Part shown: one piece after another, positions 43,308 through 51,837 of the stretch | Layout of the letters: the number at the start of each line of letters is the position of its first letter | Numbering within the stretch: the first letter of the stretch is position 1 | Assembly (NCBI RefSeq): GCF_023721715.1 | Contig: NZ_JAMDLG010000001.1 | Coordinates: 1,463,684 to 1,527,683, forward strand | Length of the DNA stretch: 64,000 nt | From: Parasegetibacter sp. NRK P23 | GTDB lineage: Bacteria > Bacteroidota > Bacteroidia > Chitinophagales > Chitinophagaceae | Reading direction: 5' to 3' | Program-made: the position numbers and the translations under genes | The notes under the pieces: model-generated | Database searches by the model: none | Seen by the model: the letters and a program-made list of their open reading frames with translations, nothing else | Told to the model about the DNA's origin: nothing

Positions 43308-43919
43308 ATGTTGCTACACATACATCCCGATAACCCACCTGCCCGGCAGATAAAAACTGTGGTGGAATGTTTGCTGGACGGAGGCGTGATCGTTTACCCA
43401 ACAGATACGATTTACGGTTTGGGTTGCGATATTTTCCAACAGAAAGCCATTGAAAAAGTGGCCCGGCTGAAACAGGTGGATCCCGCGAAGGCGCAACTTT
43501 CCTTTGTATGCTCCGACCTCAGCGATCTCAGTAAGTACACGAAAAGCATTTCCACCCCCTTGTACCGGATGTTGAAGCATTACCTTCCGGGTCCTTATAC
43601 CTTCATCCTCCCCGCCAGCAAAGAGGTGCCGCGTATCCTTAAGAGCCGGAAAGACACGATCGGGTTACGGGTGCCTGACCATGAAATCGTCCGCACATTG
43701 CTGCGCGAATTACAGCATCCCATCCTCAGCGCCTCACTTCCCGGAGAGATGGTGGAAGATTATTGTGATCCGGAACTTATTTACCGAAACTTCAAGGACC
43801 GGGTAGACATTGTAATTGATGCTGGTCCCGGGGGAATGACGCCTTCTACAATTGTGGATTGCACAGGCCCTGAGCCCGTTGTAACCCGGCAGGGCCTCGG
43901 TCCGTGGGAAGAGGAGTAG
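43308..43919 (+). CDS. Sua5/YciO/TsaC family protein
   Basis: 203 residues, the size of the YciO group. The family makes threonylcarbamoyl-AMP for the t6A modification of tRNA. The nucleotide-binding motif GGVIVYPTDTIYGLGCD, KQVDPAKAQLSF and PGPYTFILPASK are present, with DTIGLRVPDHEIV and STIVDCT near the end. YciO-type proteins lack the C-terminal Sua5 domain and may not be the main t6A enzyme, so the role remains tentative. The gene is convergent with rnhB, one base apart. Confidence 0.88.
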   Translation: MLLHIHPDNPPARQIKTVVECLLDGGVIVYPTDTIYGLGCDIFQQKAIEKVARLKQVDPAKAQLSFVCSDLSDLSKYTKSISTPLYRMLKHYLPGPYTFILPASKEVPRILKSRKDTIGLRVPDHEIVRTLLRELQHPILSASLPGEMVEDYCDPELIYRNFKDRVDIVIDAGPGGMTPSTIVDCTGPEPVVTRQGLGPWEEE

Positions 43920-43920
43920 G

Positions 43921-44538
43921 TTATTCGGTTTCTTCCGCGAAAAGCTCGGGTGTTTCCTGCAGCAAACGGAAACTGAGCCGGTGATAGGGGCTCAACCCCA
44001 CCTCCGCAATCGCTTTCCTGTGTACCACCGTTCCATACCCCTTGTTCTGGTTCCAACCGTAGGAAGGGTATTCGAAGTGGGCTTTTTCCATCCACTCGTC
44101 ACGATAAGTTTTGGCGAGAATACTTGCCGCTGCGATGGAAGTGAACTTACCATCTCCTTTTACATGACATACATGCGGAATACCGGTATAGGGCGTGAAC
44201 CTGTTTCCGTCTATCAGCAATAACTCAGGGATGACGGCCAGTTTTGCGATGGCGTTGTGCATGGCCAGGAAAGACGCTTTCAGAATATTGATCCTGTCGA
44301 TTTCCTCGTTGCTCACCATAGCCACGCCAAAGGAGATCGCCTCTTTTTCGATTACAGTCCTCAGCAGGTCACGTTGTGCGGCTTTCAGCTGTTTGGAGTC
44401 GTTCAATAAAGGGTGGTGGAAGTCTCGTGGCAGCACCACGGCAGCTGCGCACACCGGTCCGGCAAAGCAGCCTCTTCCCGCTTCGTCGCATCCGGCTTCC
44501 AGCAGCCGGTCCTGGTAATATGGGAGCAATGAAGGCAT
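43921..44538 (-). CDS. rnhB: ribonuclease HII
   Basis: 205 residues. It removes RNA from RNA-DNA hybrids and ribonucleotides from DNA. The catalytic DEAGRG motif (Asp18, Glu19) is at the N-terminus, [11 protein letters not shown] follows, and the third acid is in ELLLIDGN near residue 110. The fourth lies in [17 protein letters not shown]. It is convergent with the Sua5-like gene and divergent from the XRE regulator. A -7 element is very near its start. Confidence 0.95.
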   Translation of the reverse strand: MPSLLPYYQDRLLEAGCDEAGRGCFAGPVCAAAVVLPRDFHHPLLNDSKQLKAAQRDLLRTVIEKEAISFGVAMVSNEEIDRINILKASFLAMHNAIAKLAVIPELLLIDGNRFTPYTGIPHVCHVKGDGKFTSIAAASILAKTYRDEWMEKAHFEYPSYGWNQNKGYGTVVHRKAIAEVGLSPYHRLSFRLLQETPELFAEETE

Positions 44539-44542
44539 GTGG

Positions 44543-44550
44543 CAAACCTA
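44543..44550 (-). promoter_or_regulatory. -7 promoter element for rnhB
   Basis: The minus strand reads TAGGTTTG, an exact TAnnTTTG match, five bases before the ATG at 44538. The transcript would be almost leaderless, so an alternative start further on cannot be excluded. Confidence 0.4.
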
Positions 44551-44609
44551 CATCAAAAAGAGTAATTGCCTATATTTACGGGGGCGTTTAATATTCACAC
44601 TTTTACCTC

Positions 44610-44852
44610 ATGAACAGTACCAGGAACGAAGCCTTGTTGCAGGCACTTGGCAGCCACCTCAAAAAAATCAGGGAAAGCCGGGAGATGAGTCTTCGGAAAC
44701 TGGCCGATAAAGCTGATGTTGATTTCAGCCAGATCCACCGTATTGAGAAGGGAGAAAGCAATCCCAGCTTCACGATGTTGCTGGCGTTGGCAGGAGCGCT
44801 GGAGGTAGAGCCCGCCTTCCTGTTCTCTTTTGAACGCCCGGATGCCCGCTGA
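44610..44852 (+). CDS. XRE family HTH regulator, small
   Basis: 80 residues, a single helix-turn-helix. The DNA-binding helices are MSLRKLADKADVDFSQIHRIEKGESNPSF, with the recognition helix at FSQIHRIE. It is short, with no ligand domain. It lies seven bases from the convergent DUF1801 gene. There is no toxin or phage gene next to it, so it is probably a stand-alone repressor. Target genes are unknown. Confidence 0.8.
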   Translation: MNSTRNEALLQALGSHLKKIRESREMSLRKLADKADVDFSQIHRIEKGESNPSFTMLLALAGALEVEPAFLFSFERPDAR

Positions 44853-44859
44853 CAGCGGT

Positions 44860-45291
44860 CTACTCCAGTTCCGTAACCCAATCGTATTGTTTCATCCGCT
44901 CAAAGTTCCTCGCAATGATGGCTTTCAATACCTCACCGTTAATGTCTTCCAGTTTCTTTATATAAATACAGGCCTTACCGGTTTTAACTTTCCCTAGTTG
45001 CTTCAAAAGGTCCTGGATATGCTCAAAGCCCATTGTCACATATAACGAGATGTTCTGTTTCCGTGGCGAAAAGCCGCACCTGAAACAATCACCTTCATGA
45101 CCGCTGGCATATTTATAATGGTATTTTCCAAAACCCACCATGGCATCGCCCCACATCACCGGGGGTAAGCCTGTCCATTCTTCCATCCATGCACAAATCT
45201 TCAAACAGTCTTTTCTTTTGTCTTCCTCCTGGATCAGCGCAAGAAACTCTTTTGCTGACGCTTGTGTTGGTTTGGTTTTCGCTTCACTCAT
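44860..45291 (-). CDS. DUF1801 family protein
   Basis: 143 residues. The DUF1801 pattern is visible in PPVMWGDAMVGFGKYHYKYASGHEGD, then SLYVTMGFEHIQDLL and a Lys-rich KVKTGKACIYIKKLEDI. Family proteins are small and stress-associated, with no known reaction. The start at 45291 is followed upstream by the 308-base gap described below. Confidence 0.83.
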   Translation of the reverse strand: MSEAKTKPTQASAKEFLALIQEEDKRKDCLKICAWMEEWTGLPPVMWGDAMVGFGKYHYKYASGHEGDCFRCGFSPRKQNISLYVTMGFEHIQDLLKQLGKVKTGKACIYIKKLEDINGEVLKAIIARNFERMKQYDWVTELE

Positions 45292-45599
45292 TTTTTATTT
45301 TGAAGTTACAGAAAACCTGCACCATTACCGGAAGCAAGGGCATCGATCGCTGCCCCTTTTCCGGCGTTGTTCAGGGATCATCCATTCATAAAAATTTCAT
45401 TTCCCTGATCGCCACAGCTATACGCACACATGAGAACAACCTCTTAGAAAAAGGTCAATCCGCACTGGCGAGACACCAGCCACCACACATGCTGTCCACC
45501 GGCGGATTGACACCATAAAGATAGGAAGATTTTCAGATTGTATGCAATCAATCCTACAAATATTTTTTAACTACCGCTCACGGTTCCACGAAAACCGGA
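45292..45599. repeat. intergenic region with a folded inverted-repeat element
   Basis: The 308-base gap between comB and the DUF1801 gene has no gene. It holds GTCAATCCGC (45454-45463) and its exact complement (45502-45511), enclosing a second small stem CTGG/CCAG. It may be an RNA structure or an operator of the DUF1801 gene or the 3' end of the comB transcript, or an old repeat. Confidence 0.35.
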
Positions 45600-46340
45600 T
45601 CAGTAAACAATCAGCTTCCCCTCCTGGTAGAGCGGGAGCACATTAGCACCATCCGCTTCCAGGCAATACCGTATATCTTTTTCCAGTCCAAAGCCCATCA
45701 GGCGATGGTAATGTGATGCTCCTTTTTGTTGCATGAATCCGAAGAGATCGTCTATGGCAGTCTGGTACATCGTTTCAGCAACCTGGGAAGAATCGCAGTT
45801 GATGGAGAAATTTTCCTTGATCCTGTTGATCACCGCGCCCGCGAACAGCATATCCTCCATGTTCACGCGGTCTTTCCAGGCGGCGCAACCCAATATTACC
45901 GGCAACTTTTTTTCCACCAGGTAATCGCATACGGCGGAGAGGTTAGGAAAGGATCCTGTTATGATTTCCTTCGCTCCCCTTTCGAGCGCCATGTGCAGGA
46001 GTTTTGTGCCGTTGGTGGTGGTAAGCACCAGCGTTTTTCCCTGCACGAATTCCCTTGGATATTCAAAGGGTGAATTTCCGTAAGATAGTCCTTCAGCAAT
46101 CTTCCCATCTCTCTCCCCCGCGGTTATGCCATCAATCTGTTTGCCCAGTTCTATACAACGGGCCACACTGTCCACAGGAATAACGCACTTAGCCCCGTTG
46201 TAAAGCGCCGTGGTAATCGTGGACGTTGCCCGCAGCACATCAATAATCACGACCACCGCATCGTTTACGGTATACAGGTCCAGCAGTGCGGGTGAGAAGC
46301 AGGTATATAAAGTCGGTTTATTCAATTCCATTTTTTTCAA
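45600..46340 (-). CDS. comB: 2-phosphosulfolactate phosphatase family protein
   Basis: 246 residues. ComB acts in coenzyme M synthesis in methanogens, but many bacteria that do not make coenzyme M have a related protein, so the actual reaction here is unclear. The family signature is VVVIIDVLRATSTITTAL near residue 30, then ITAGERDG, YGNSPFEY and TLVLTTTNGTKLL, with GCAAWKDRVNMEDMLFAG further on. It lies five bases after the convergent-strand gcvT gene in the same direction, so it is the second gene of that transcript. Confidence 0.85.
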   Translation of the reverse strand: MKKMELNKPTLYTCFSPALLDLYTVNDAVVVIIDVLRATSTITTALYNGAKCVIPVDSVARCIELGKQIDGITAGERDGKIAEGLSYGNSPFEYPREFVQGKTLVLTTTNGTKLLHMALERGAKEIITGSFPNLSAVCDYLVEKKLPVILGCAAWKDRVNMEDMLFAGAVINRIKENFSINCDSSQVAETMYQTAIDDLFGFMQQKGASHYHRLMGFGLEKDIRYCLEADGANVLPLYQEGKLIVY

Positions 46341-46345
46341 ATCAG

Positions 46346-47431
46346 TTAGGCGAAAGGCATCTTGGTCACCTTAGCGGCCAGTTGTTTATCACGTACTTTA
46401 ATAAAAACGGGGTTTTCTCCGGAAGCATGTGAGAGGGCTACATATCCTATCCCAATGGCTTTGCCCAGGCTTGGCGATTGGGTGCCGGAAGTAACCACAC
46501 CAATATTATCACCCGCTTCGTCCACAATCTCATAACCATGGCGGGGAATGCCTTTGTCCACCATTTGAAAGCCCACCAGTTTTCGGGTAATCCCTTCAGC
46601 CTTTTGCTTTTCAAGTATTGGTCGGGCGGTGAAATCTTTGGTGAACTTGGTGATCCATCCCAGGCCTGCTTCCAGCGGCGAGGTAGTATCGTCAATATCG
46701 TTGCCATAAAGGCAATAACCCATTTCGAGGCGAAGGGTATCACGGGCACCCAAACCAATGGGTTTCAGTCCCTGTGGTGTTCCGGCCGCAAATATGGCAT
46801 CCCAGATCCTGGAGGCGTTGTCGCCTTCGTCTTCAAAATAAATCTCCACTCCCCCGGCGCCAGTATATCCTGTAGCGCTGACCAGGACATTTTTAACTCC
46901 GGCGAAGGTGCCTTTTACAAACGTGTAATACTTCAGGTTGAGAATATCCATTTCGGTGAGCGGCTGCAATATCTTGGTGGCGTTGGGTCCTTGGATGGCC
47001 AGCAGACAGGTCTTTTCTGAAACATTGTGCATCTCCACATTTTTCGTATTGTGTTGCACGAACCAGTTCCAGTCTTTTTCAATATTGGAGGCGTTCACCA
47101 CGATCATATAAACCTTGTTCTCTTCTATACAATAGACAATCAGATCGTCGATGATGCCGCCGTTTTCGTTCGGAAGGCAGGAATACTGTGCTTTTCCGGC
47201 AGTTAGTTTGGAGGCGTCGTTGGTCGTGATGCGCTGGATAAGGTCGAGTGCATCGGGTCCTTTCAGGATGAACTCTCCCATGTGGCTCACATCGAATACA
47301 CCGGCGTTGGTCCGTACGGTATGGTGCTCGTCGTTGATCCCTGAGTAGGAAATTGGCATGTTATAACCTGCGAAAGGGGCCATTTTCGCACCCAGCGCGA
47401 TGTGTTTTTCTGTGAACGGTGTTGATTTCAT
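46346..47431 (-). CDS. gcvT: glycine cleavage system T protein (aminomethyltransferase)
   Basis: 361 residues. It transfers the methylene group of the lipoyl-bound intermediate to tetrahydrofolate, giving ammonia. The folate-binding regions [23 protein letters not shown] and [20 protein letters not shown] are present. The C-terminal barrel has the conserved [14 protein letters not shown] and [22 protein letters not shown] [15 protein letters not shown]. Length is normal. The P and H proteins are not in the window. A perfect -7 element lies 25 bases before the start. Confidence 0.95.
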   Translation of the reverse strand: MKSTPFTEKHIALGAKMAPFAGYNMPISYSGINDEHHTVRTNAGVFDVSHMGEFILKGPDALDLIQRITTNDASKLTAGKAQYSCLPNENGGIIDDLIVYCIEENKVYMIVVNASNIEKDWNWFVQHNTKNVEMHNVSEKTCLLAIQGPNATKILQPLTEMDILNLKYYTFVKGTFAGVKNVLVSATGYTGAGGVEIYFEDEGDNASRIWDAIFAAGTPQGLKPIGLGARDTLRLEMGYCLYGNDIDDTTSPLEAGLGWITKFTKDFTARPILEKQKAEGITRKLVGFQMVDKGIPRHGYEIVDEAGDNIGVVTSGTQSPSLGKAIGIGYVALSHASGENPVFIKVRDKQLAAKVTKMPFA

Positions 47432-47455
47432 GGTCAGTTCTTAAAGATTAGGGGG

Positions 47456-47463
47456 CAAATTTA
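47456..47463 (-). promoter_or_regulatory. -7 promoter element for gcvT
   Basis: The minus strand reads TAAATTTG, an exact TAnnTTTG match, 25 bases before the gcvT ATG at 47431. No clear -33 element was found at the normal distance. Confidence 0.5.
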
Positions 47464-47579
47464 GGGGGAATTCTTTCAAAAATCCGACAACTACGGAATA
47501 ACACGGATCAATCGATTGTAAAAACACCGTAAGCCGGGAGATTTTGTAATTTCCCTTTTCAACGAATCAATCAGTTAAA

Positions 47580-48680
47580 ATGCCACGTATCCGGTTTGTC
47601 CGCGTTTATAAGTACGATATCCCGATGGAGCCATTCACCATTTCTTTAGGCACCATTCATGCCGCACACAATATATTAATAGAGATCGGTCTTGATAACG
47701 GACTTTCCGGCTGGGGCGAAGGTTCTCCGTTCCCGATGCTGGTAGGCGAAACACAAAACACGGGGTATACACTTGCGCGCGATTTCGCCACGCTATGGCT
47801 GGGCAAAAATCCGCTGGAACATGAACGCAGAATGCAGGAACTGAACAGGTATATGGCTTTTCATCCTACCCTGAAAAGCGCTTTCGACATGGCTTTGTAT
47901 GACCTGCGGGCCCAGATGGCGGGACTTCCGCTTTACCAGTACCTGGGCGGCACCGGAAGGGTGATGCTCACCGATGAAACGATCGGCCTTTCCACTCCTG
48001 AGAACATGGTGAAAAAAGCGTTGCAACTCCAAGGAAAAAACGCGCCGGCCATCAAGGTTAAACTGGGAACCAATGTTGCGGATGATACGAAACGCATCCG
48101 TATGATCCGGGAGGCGATCGGACCGGAAACCCCGCTCCGGGTAGACGCAAACCAGGGCTGGGATGTGGTTTCCGCGGTAGCGATCCTGCAAAACATTGCG
48201 CCTTATTACGTGGAATATTGCGAAGAACCTGTTCCGCGTTGGAACAATACAGGCTTAAAAGCCGTCTGCGACGCCTCCCCGATCCCGATTATGGCCGATG
48301 AATCCGTATTCGACCACCACGATGCGCAACGGATCACCGCAATGGGCGCCTGCGACTATATCAATATCAAATTGGCCAAAAGCGGCGGGCTATGGATTGC
48401 CGATAAGATCAACGGAATCGCGGAAGCGGCCGGCATCCGCTGTATGATGGGCAGTATGTGCGAGTCGAGGCTTGGCCTTACGGCCAGCGCCCATTTCGCG
48501 GCGGCCCGGACCAATATCTTTTATTGTGATCTCGACATGGTTTTTACCATGAAAGCGGATCCTGTGGAAGGAGGAATGGTATACAAAGGACATGAAATTC
48601 ACCTGCCTGAAACACCGGGGCTCGGGGCAACCGTTGATCCACGTTTTCTGAAGGACCTCGAATTTTACGAAGTAGCCTGA
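47580..48680 (+). CDS. dipeptide epimerase of the enolase superfamily
   Basis: 366 residues. It should interconvert L- and D-configured residues in dipeptides, for example L-Ala-L/D-Glu from peptidoglycan. The two-lysine pattern is intact: K159 and K161 in IKVKLG, metal ligands Asp189 (RVDANQGW), Glu215 (EYCEEPV) and Asp240 (MADES), with K264/K266 in NIKLAKSGG. Asp317 and Asp319 in YCDLDM are the D-x-D pair that marks the dipeptide group. A 16-base convergent overlap joins it to the DsbA-like gene. No cognate peptidase is next door. Confidence 0.9.
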   Translation: MPRIRFVRVYKYDIPMEPFTISLGTIHAAHNILIEIGLDNGLSGWGEGSPFPMLVGETQNTGYTLARDFATLWLGKNPLEHERRMQELNRYMAFHPTLKSAFDMALYDLRAQMAGLPLYQYLGGTGRVMLTDETIGLSTPENMVKKALQLQGKNAPAIKVKLGTNVADDTKRIRMIREAIGPETPLRVDANQGWDVVSAVAILQNIAPYYVEYCEEPVPRWNNTGLKAVCDASPIPIMADESVFDHHDAQRITAMGACDYINIKLAKSGGLWIADKINGIAEAAGIRCMMGSMCESRLGLTASAHFAAARTNIFYCDLDMVFTMKADPVEGGMVYKGHEIHLPETPGLGATVDPRFLKDLEFYEVA

Positions 48681-49327
48681 GTTTCCAACTCTTTCAGCAC
48701 GGCTTCCACCCTGGCGCTTAGGGTTTCATAATCCGTGAAACCACGGCTTACCAGGTAAAACTTTGATGGTGCCGTTTGAATAAGTACCGTTGGATACCCC
48801 GTCACCTGTAGTTGTTTTACCAGCGCGAATTCATAACGTGCTTTTTCTTCATATATGGGATCGTGGAGTTTTTTGTAAAAATCTTCCGCGTTGATCAAAT
48901 ATTTCTCTAATAAATGCCGGTAAGCCTCATCATCACAAAGGTCTCTTCCTTCAAAATGTAATGCATATTGAAGATCAGAAGCAAACACTATTTGCATGGA
49001 AGGAAAATACTCCTTGAAAATACAGAGCGCAATGGCCGGTTTAAGTGAATCCGGGAACCAGTCGCTCTGATCAGGATTGAGGATATGCCACAGGTAATCG
49101 TCTCCAAAACGGATGCCACTGTATTCTTCCACTGTTTTGTACGCGCCCTTGATGTATTCAGCCATTCCCCCGATATGCGCAGGTTTATCGGAAAGAATCA
49201 TTCCTCCTGAAAGCACTTCGAAATCCAGTTGTGCGGCATGTTCGGCCGCGAGCTTTTTGATCACCGGACTGAATCCGTAACACCAGCCGCAATAGGCATC
49301 GTAACAATAATATAACCTCGGTTTCAT
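48665..49327 (-). CDS. DsbA family oxidoreductase (FrnE-like)
   Basis: 220 residues, thioredoxin fold without a signal peptide, so it is probably cytoplasmic. The active site is C-G-W-C in YDAYCGWCYGF. The inserted helical domain and the cis-Pro region TGYPTVLIQ are typical of FrnE-like DSBA proteins. Relatives isomerise small thiol compounds or protein disulfides. It is convergent with the dipeptide epimerase gene, with a 16-base overlap. A perfect -7 element (TAACTTTG, 49332-49339) lies five bases before the ATG. Confidence 0.85.
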   Translation of the reverse strand: MKPRLYYCYDAYCGWCYGFSPVIKKLAAEHAAQLDFEVLSGGMILSDKPAHIGGMAEYIKGAYKTVEEYSGIRFGDDYLWHILNPDQSDWFPDSLKPAIALCIFKEYFPSMQIVFASDLQYALHFEGRDLCDDEAYRHLLEKYLINAEDFYKKLHDPIYEEKARYEFALVKQLQVTGYPTVLIQTAPSKFYLVSRGFTDYETLSARVEAVLKELETQATS

Positions 49328-49475
49328 GGCGCAAAGTTAGGGAGCCGCAAACGAAACAACCGTTAAAATTATTCCGCCCGTTCCTTGAAAAAAAGCGGGG
49401 ATTGTGATAACTTTAAGTTGATTGCAAACTCTTCTACGCCGTTTTTCATTCCTTCATTTTCTAAACTGAATACAC

Positions 49476-49931
49476 ATGAAACGAATGTTATTGCCATTGT
49501 TCGTAGGTACGCTTTTCTGTACATCCGCCTTCTCACAGCAACAACCACGGGAACGCATCACCGAAGAATTCTTTTACCTCTATGAGCAATACCCCACAAA
49601 AGCTTACACGCAGCTTTTCCAGCATAACCGCTGGATGAAGGGGCACCAGGAAGTAATGAACCAGAATAAGATTCACCTGCGCGAACTCACGCAGGGCCTG
49701 GGAAAATACATGGGGTATGAATTACTTTCTGAAAAAAGTATCGGTACCAGTTATGTGATGAAAAGTTTCCTGGTGAAATATGAGCGCCAGCCGGTACGCT
49801 TCAATTTTGTGTTGTACAATCCAGGAACCAGGTGGCAGATCCAGAGCCTGAGCTGGGACAAGAACCTGAAGCAGGAACTGAAGCTGGCCATGAACGAAGA
49901 GGAAACGAAGAAAAAAGAACCATCTATGTAA
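49476..49931 (+). CDS. hypothetical secreted protein
   Basis: 151 residues with a signal peptide (MKRMLLPLFVGTLFCTSAFSQ). The mature part is a compact alpha/beta sequence: TEEFFYLYEQYPTKAYTQLFQHN, MKGHQEVMNQNKIHLRELTQG and TRWQIQSLSWDKNLKQELKLAM, with a Lys/Glu-rich tail. No recognised domain. It ends in a strong terminator, so it stands alone. Confidence 0.7.
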   Translation: MKRMLLPLFVGTLFCTSAFSQQQPRERITEEFFYLYEQYPTKAYTQLFQHNRWMKGHQEVMNQNKIHLRELTQGLGKYMGYELLSEKSIGTSYVMKSFLVKYERQPVRFNFVLYNPGTRWQIQSLSWDKNLKQELKLAMNEEETKKKEPSM

Positions 49932-49945
49932 AGAATGTTACTCCC

Positions 49946-49969
49946 AATCCCGCTCCGGCGGGATTTTTT
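49946..49969 (+). terminator. intrinsic terminator of the secreted protein gene
   Basis: ATCCCGC (49947-49953) pairs with GCGGGAT (49958-49964) around a TCCG loop, with A-T closing at 49946/49965 and six T after it. Confidence 0.9.
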
Positions 49970-49985
49970 ATTTCCCCCTTTTCAG

Positions 49986-50006
49986 ACTGCCATAGGGTTG
50001 ACACTG
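49986..50006. promoter_or_regulatory. putative operator in front of the GyrI-like gene
   Basis: ACTGCCA-TAGGGT-TGACACTG has half-site symmetry TGCCA/TGACA around a six-base centre. It is the counterpart of a closely similar element at 52333-52354, the two sharing CTGCCATAGGG and then TGTCA or TGACA. It is 39 bases before the GyrI-like ATG, with a TTTTATTTTG that could contain the -7 element in between. A WYL regulator is encoded in the same transcript. Confidence 0.5.
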
Positions 50007-50044
50007 CCGTGCTTTTATTTTGTTTTACCAACACCTTAAAAGCT

Positions 50045-50668
50045 ATGACAACATTATCTCCCCGCAATCAGGAACAGGCCTATTATAAAGCATCCCGTCG
50101 TCCCGAAATTGTTTTCCAGGACGATGCGCAATACATTTCACTCCCGGGAGAAGGCGATCCTTCCGAGAATACATTTGCTGAAAAGATACAGGCCCTTCAC
50201 AGCACCGCGTATGCCATCAAGTATATTTTCAAGGCGAGGGGCCGGGATTTTAAGGTTCCCAAACTTGAATGTCTCTGGTGGTTCGATCAAAAAAAGTTCA
50301 GGATCACTTCTATGGCTGAAGCACCCTTGCTCATACCACGCAGTGAGTGGGCATACCGCTTACTGCTGCGGATGCCTCCATTTGTTACCGAGGATGAAAT
50401 GATGACTGCCATTGAAATCGTTCATTTCCGCAAGCAACTGCCAGAGGCACGCAACATCCGCTTCTTCGAGCAGGAAGGCGGCAGCTTTGTTCAAATCCTT
50501 CATACAGGCCCTTTTGAGGAGGAACATACAACACTCCGCACACTGGAAGCTTTCATACAAAGCAAACAACTTCAGTTGATTGGTACCCACCATGAAATAT
50601 ACCTTTCGGATTTCCGCCGGACCGCTCCGGAGAAACTCCGCACCATCCTGAGAGCGCGCATCGCCTGA
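50045..50668 (+). CDS. GyrI-like small-molecule-binding protein
   Basis: 207 residues from the ATG at 50045. The frame continues far upstream, but the stretch before this Met lies across the previous gene's end and the terminator. It has the fold of GyrI-like domains: ICPRSEWAYRLLLRMPPFVTEDEMMTAIEIV, ARNIRFFEQEGGSFVQILHTGPFEEEHTTL and a final HHEIYLSDFRRTAPEKLRTILR. These bind small hydrophobic compounds. It is followed 47 bases later by a WYL regulator and preceded by the conserved operator-like element, so a ligand-responsive regulon is likely. Confidence 0.82.
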   Translation: MTTLSPRNQEQAYYKASRRPEIVFQDDAQYISLPGEGDPSENTFAEKIQALHSTAYAIKYIFKARGRDFKVPKLECLWWFDQKKFRITSMAEAPLLIPRSEWAYRLLLRMPPFVTEDEMMTAIEIVHFRKQLPEARNIRFFEQEGGSFVQILHTGPFEEEHTTLRTLEAFIQSKQLQLIGTHHEIYLSDFRRTAPEKLRTILRARIA

Positions 50669-50690
50669 AATTTACCGTCATGGAAAACCC

Positions 50691-50698
50691 TATCTTTG
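50691..50698 (+). promoter_or_regulatory. -7 promoter element for the WYL regulator
   Basis: TATCTTTG is an exact match to TAnnTTTG, 18 bases before the ATG at 50716. It lies inside the first codons of the longest frame (from 50680), which argues that the true start is 50716. Confidence 0.55.
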
Positions 50699-50715
50699 AC
50701 AGACCACATCTTAAC

Positions 50716-51405
50716 ATGAACCGCATAGACAGGCTTTTCGGGATACTCACCTTCCTGCAGTCGAAGAAATTTGTACCTGCGGAAAAGATCGCCGAAAAAT
50801 TCAACATCAGTATCCGTACCGTATACCGCGATATCAAGGCGCTTTGCGAACAGGGTATTCCCGTCAGCTTTGAACAGCACCGCGGCTACTTCGTGGTGCA
50901 GGGTTATTTCCTGCCGCCCATCTCCTTCAGCAATGAGGAAGCAAACGCGCTACTCCTGATGGAAGGACTTGTTAACGGTGTAGCCGATCGCTCCATTCAA
51001 AGAAATTATTCCAGCGCCCTGAGCAAAGTAAAGAACGTACTAAGGGGTAGCCAGAAGGAAAAACTCGAACTCCTTACCAACAATATTCGTCACCAGTTCC
51101 CGGACTCCGTCAGCAACAACTACGAGCACCTGTCAGTTATACAGAATGCTATTTCCAATTCCCATATCATCGAGATAGGGTACAGGAACAACAACCAGGA
51201 AACGAGTCTCCGTGAGGTGGAACCTATTGGCCTGATTTTTTACGCCTTCAGCTGGCACCTTATCGGCTGGTGCCATAAACGCGTTGAATACCGCGACTTT
51301 CGTGTTTCCAGAATACAGCACATCAGGTATACGGAGCTTCCGTTCCGTAAAAAGGACCATATAGAAGTAGGCGAATACATGAAGCAGTTGCCCGTAAAGT
51401 ATTAG
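50716..51405 (+). CDS. YafY-type HTH/WYL transcriptional regulator
   Basis: 229 residues from the ATG at 50716, preferred over an in-frame ATG at 50680 because of the promoter element between them. The N-terminal winged HTH has MNRIDRLFGILTFLQSKKFVPAEKIAEKF and ISIRTVYRDIKAL with the recognition helix. A WYL domain follows from about 135 (HIIEIGYRNNNQETSLREVEPIGLIFYAFSWHLIGWC). WYL domains sense small ligands or nucleic acid, and such regulators often control DinB, GyrI-like and VOC proteins in Bacteroidota. It is 47 bases after the GyrI-like gene and probably regulates the repeated sites at 49986 and 52333. Confidence 0.88.
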   Translation: MNRIDRLFGILTFLQSKKFVPAEKIAEKFNISIRTVYRDIKALCEQGIPVSFEQHRGYFVVQGYFLPPISFSNEEANALLLMEGLVNGVADRSIQRNYSSALSKVKNVLRGSQKEKLELLTNNIRHQFPDSVSNNYEHLSVIQNAISNSHIIEIGYRNNNQETSLREVEPIGLIFYAFSWHLIGWCHKRVEYRDFRVSRIQHIRYTELPFRKKDHIEVGEYMKQLPVKY

Positions 51406-51410
51406 CTATA

Positions 51411-51836
51411 CTAACACAATATTTCCACCATTCGCTTTCTGCACACATCTTCGAAATCCGGCTGATTGAATGTTGCCAGAAAATTGATCCGGAGCGAAAC
51501 ATCTTCCATCATTTTCCGGATAACTATATCGGCAAGACTCAGGGATTTTGTTTTGCCGAACTGATCAGAAAAGACCTCTTTCAATGCCCCTTCACGATAA
51601 CCTGAATCATCAATCACCATTACTTCATTGATTCTCATCTGCTCTTTTAATAAGATCAACTGTCTTTTACGCCGCACTAATCTTGTCGACATGGTTTCAT
51701 ATACGCAAGGCCAGGGCATCACGATTTTTCCGGCGGAGATTAGTTCCATAATGGCAAGACTATGCTCATGGAACTAATCTCCCGGGTCTAATAATCCCAG
51801 CCAAAATCCTGTATCAGTCAGTATTACATTTCTCAT
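51411..51836 (-). pseudogene. PIN-domain toxin gene broken by an in-frame amber codon
   Basis: From the ATG at 51836 the frame reads MRNVILTDTGFWLGLLDPGD and then TAG at codon 21 (51774-51776), and it continues without loss of frame as FHEHSLAIMELISAGKIVM. The whole is a PIN domain of about 140 residues. DTGFWLGLLDP carries the first catalytic Asp, KSLSLADIVIRKMM is the middle acidic helix and LATFNQPDFEDVC is the last PIN segment with its final Asp. Gln or another residue was probably the original codon 21. Restart at the ATG at 51749 would give a 112-residue fragment without the first acid. It is one base after the antitoxin-like gene, in the manner of VapBC-type pairs. Readthrough by a suppressor tRNA is possible but not shown. 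Confidence 0.75.
51735..51782. repeat. 15-bp perfect inverted repeat around the amber codon
   Basis: GGAGATTAGTTCCAT (51735-51749) and ATGGAACTAATCTCC (51768-51782) are exact complements separated by 18 bases. The TAG stop of the PIN gene lies in the right arm as read on the plus strand. Such perfect pairing in a coding region is unusual and can arise when a near-palindrome is corrected from its own other arm. Confidence 0.85.
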
Positions 51837-51837
51837 G

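Noticed and set aside
49832..50044. upstream extension of the GyrI-like gene
   Set aside because: It covers the end of the previous gene and its terminator. The ATG at 50045 gives the conserved start.
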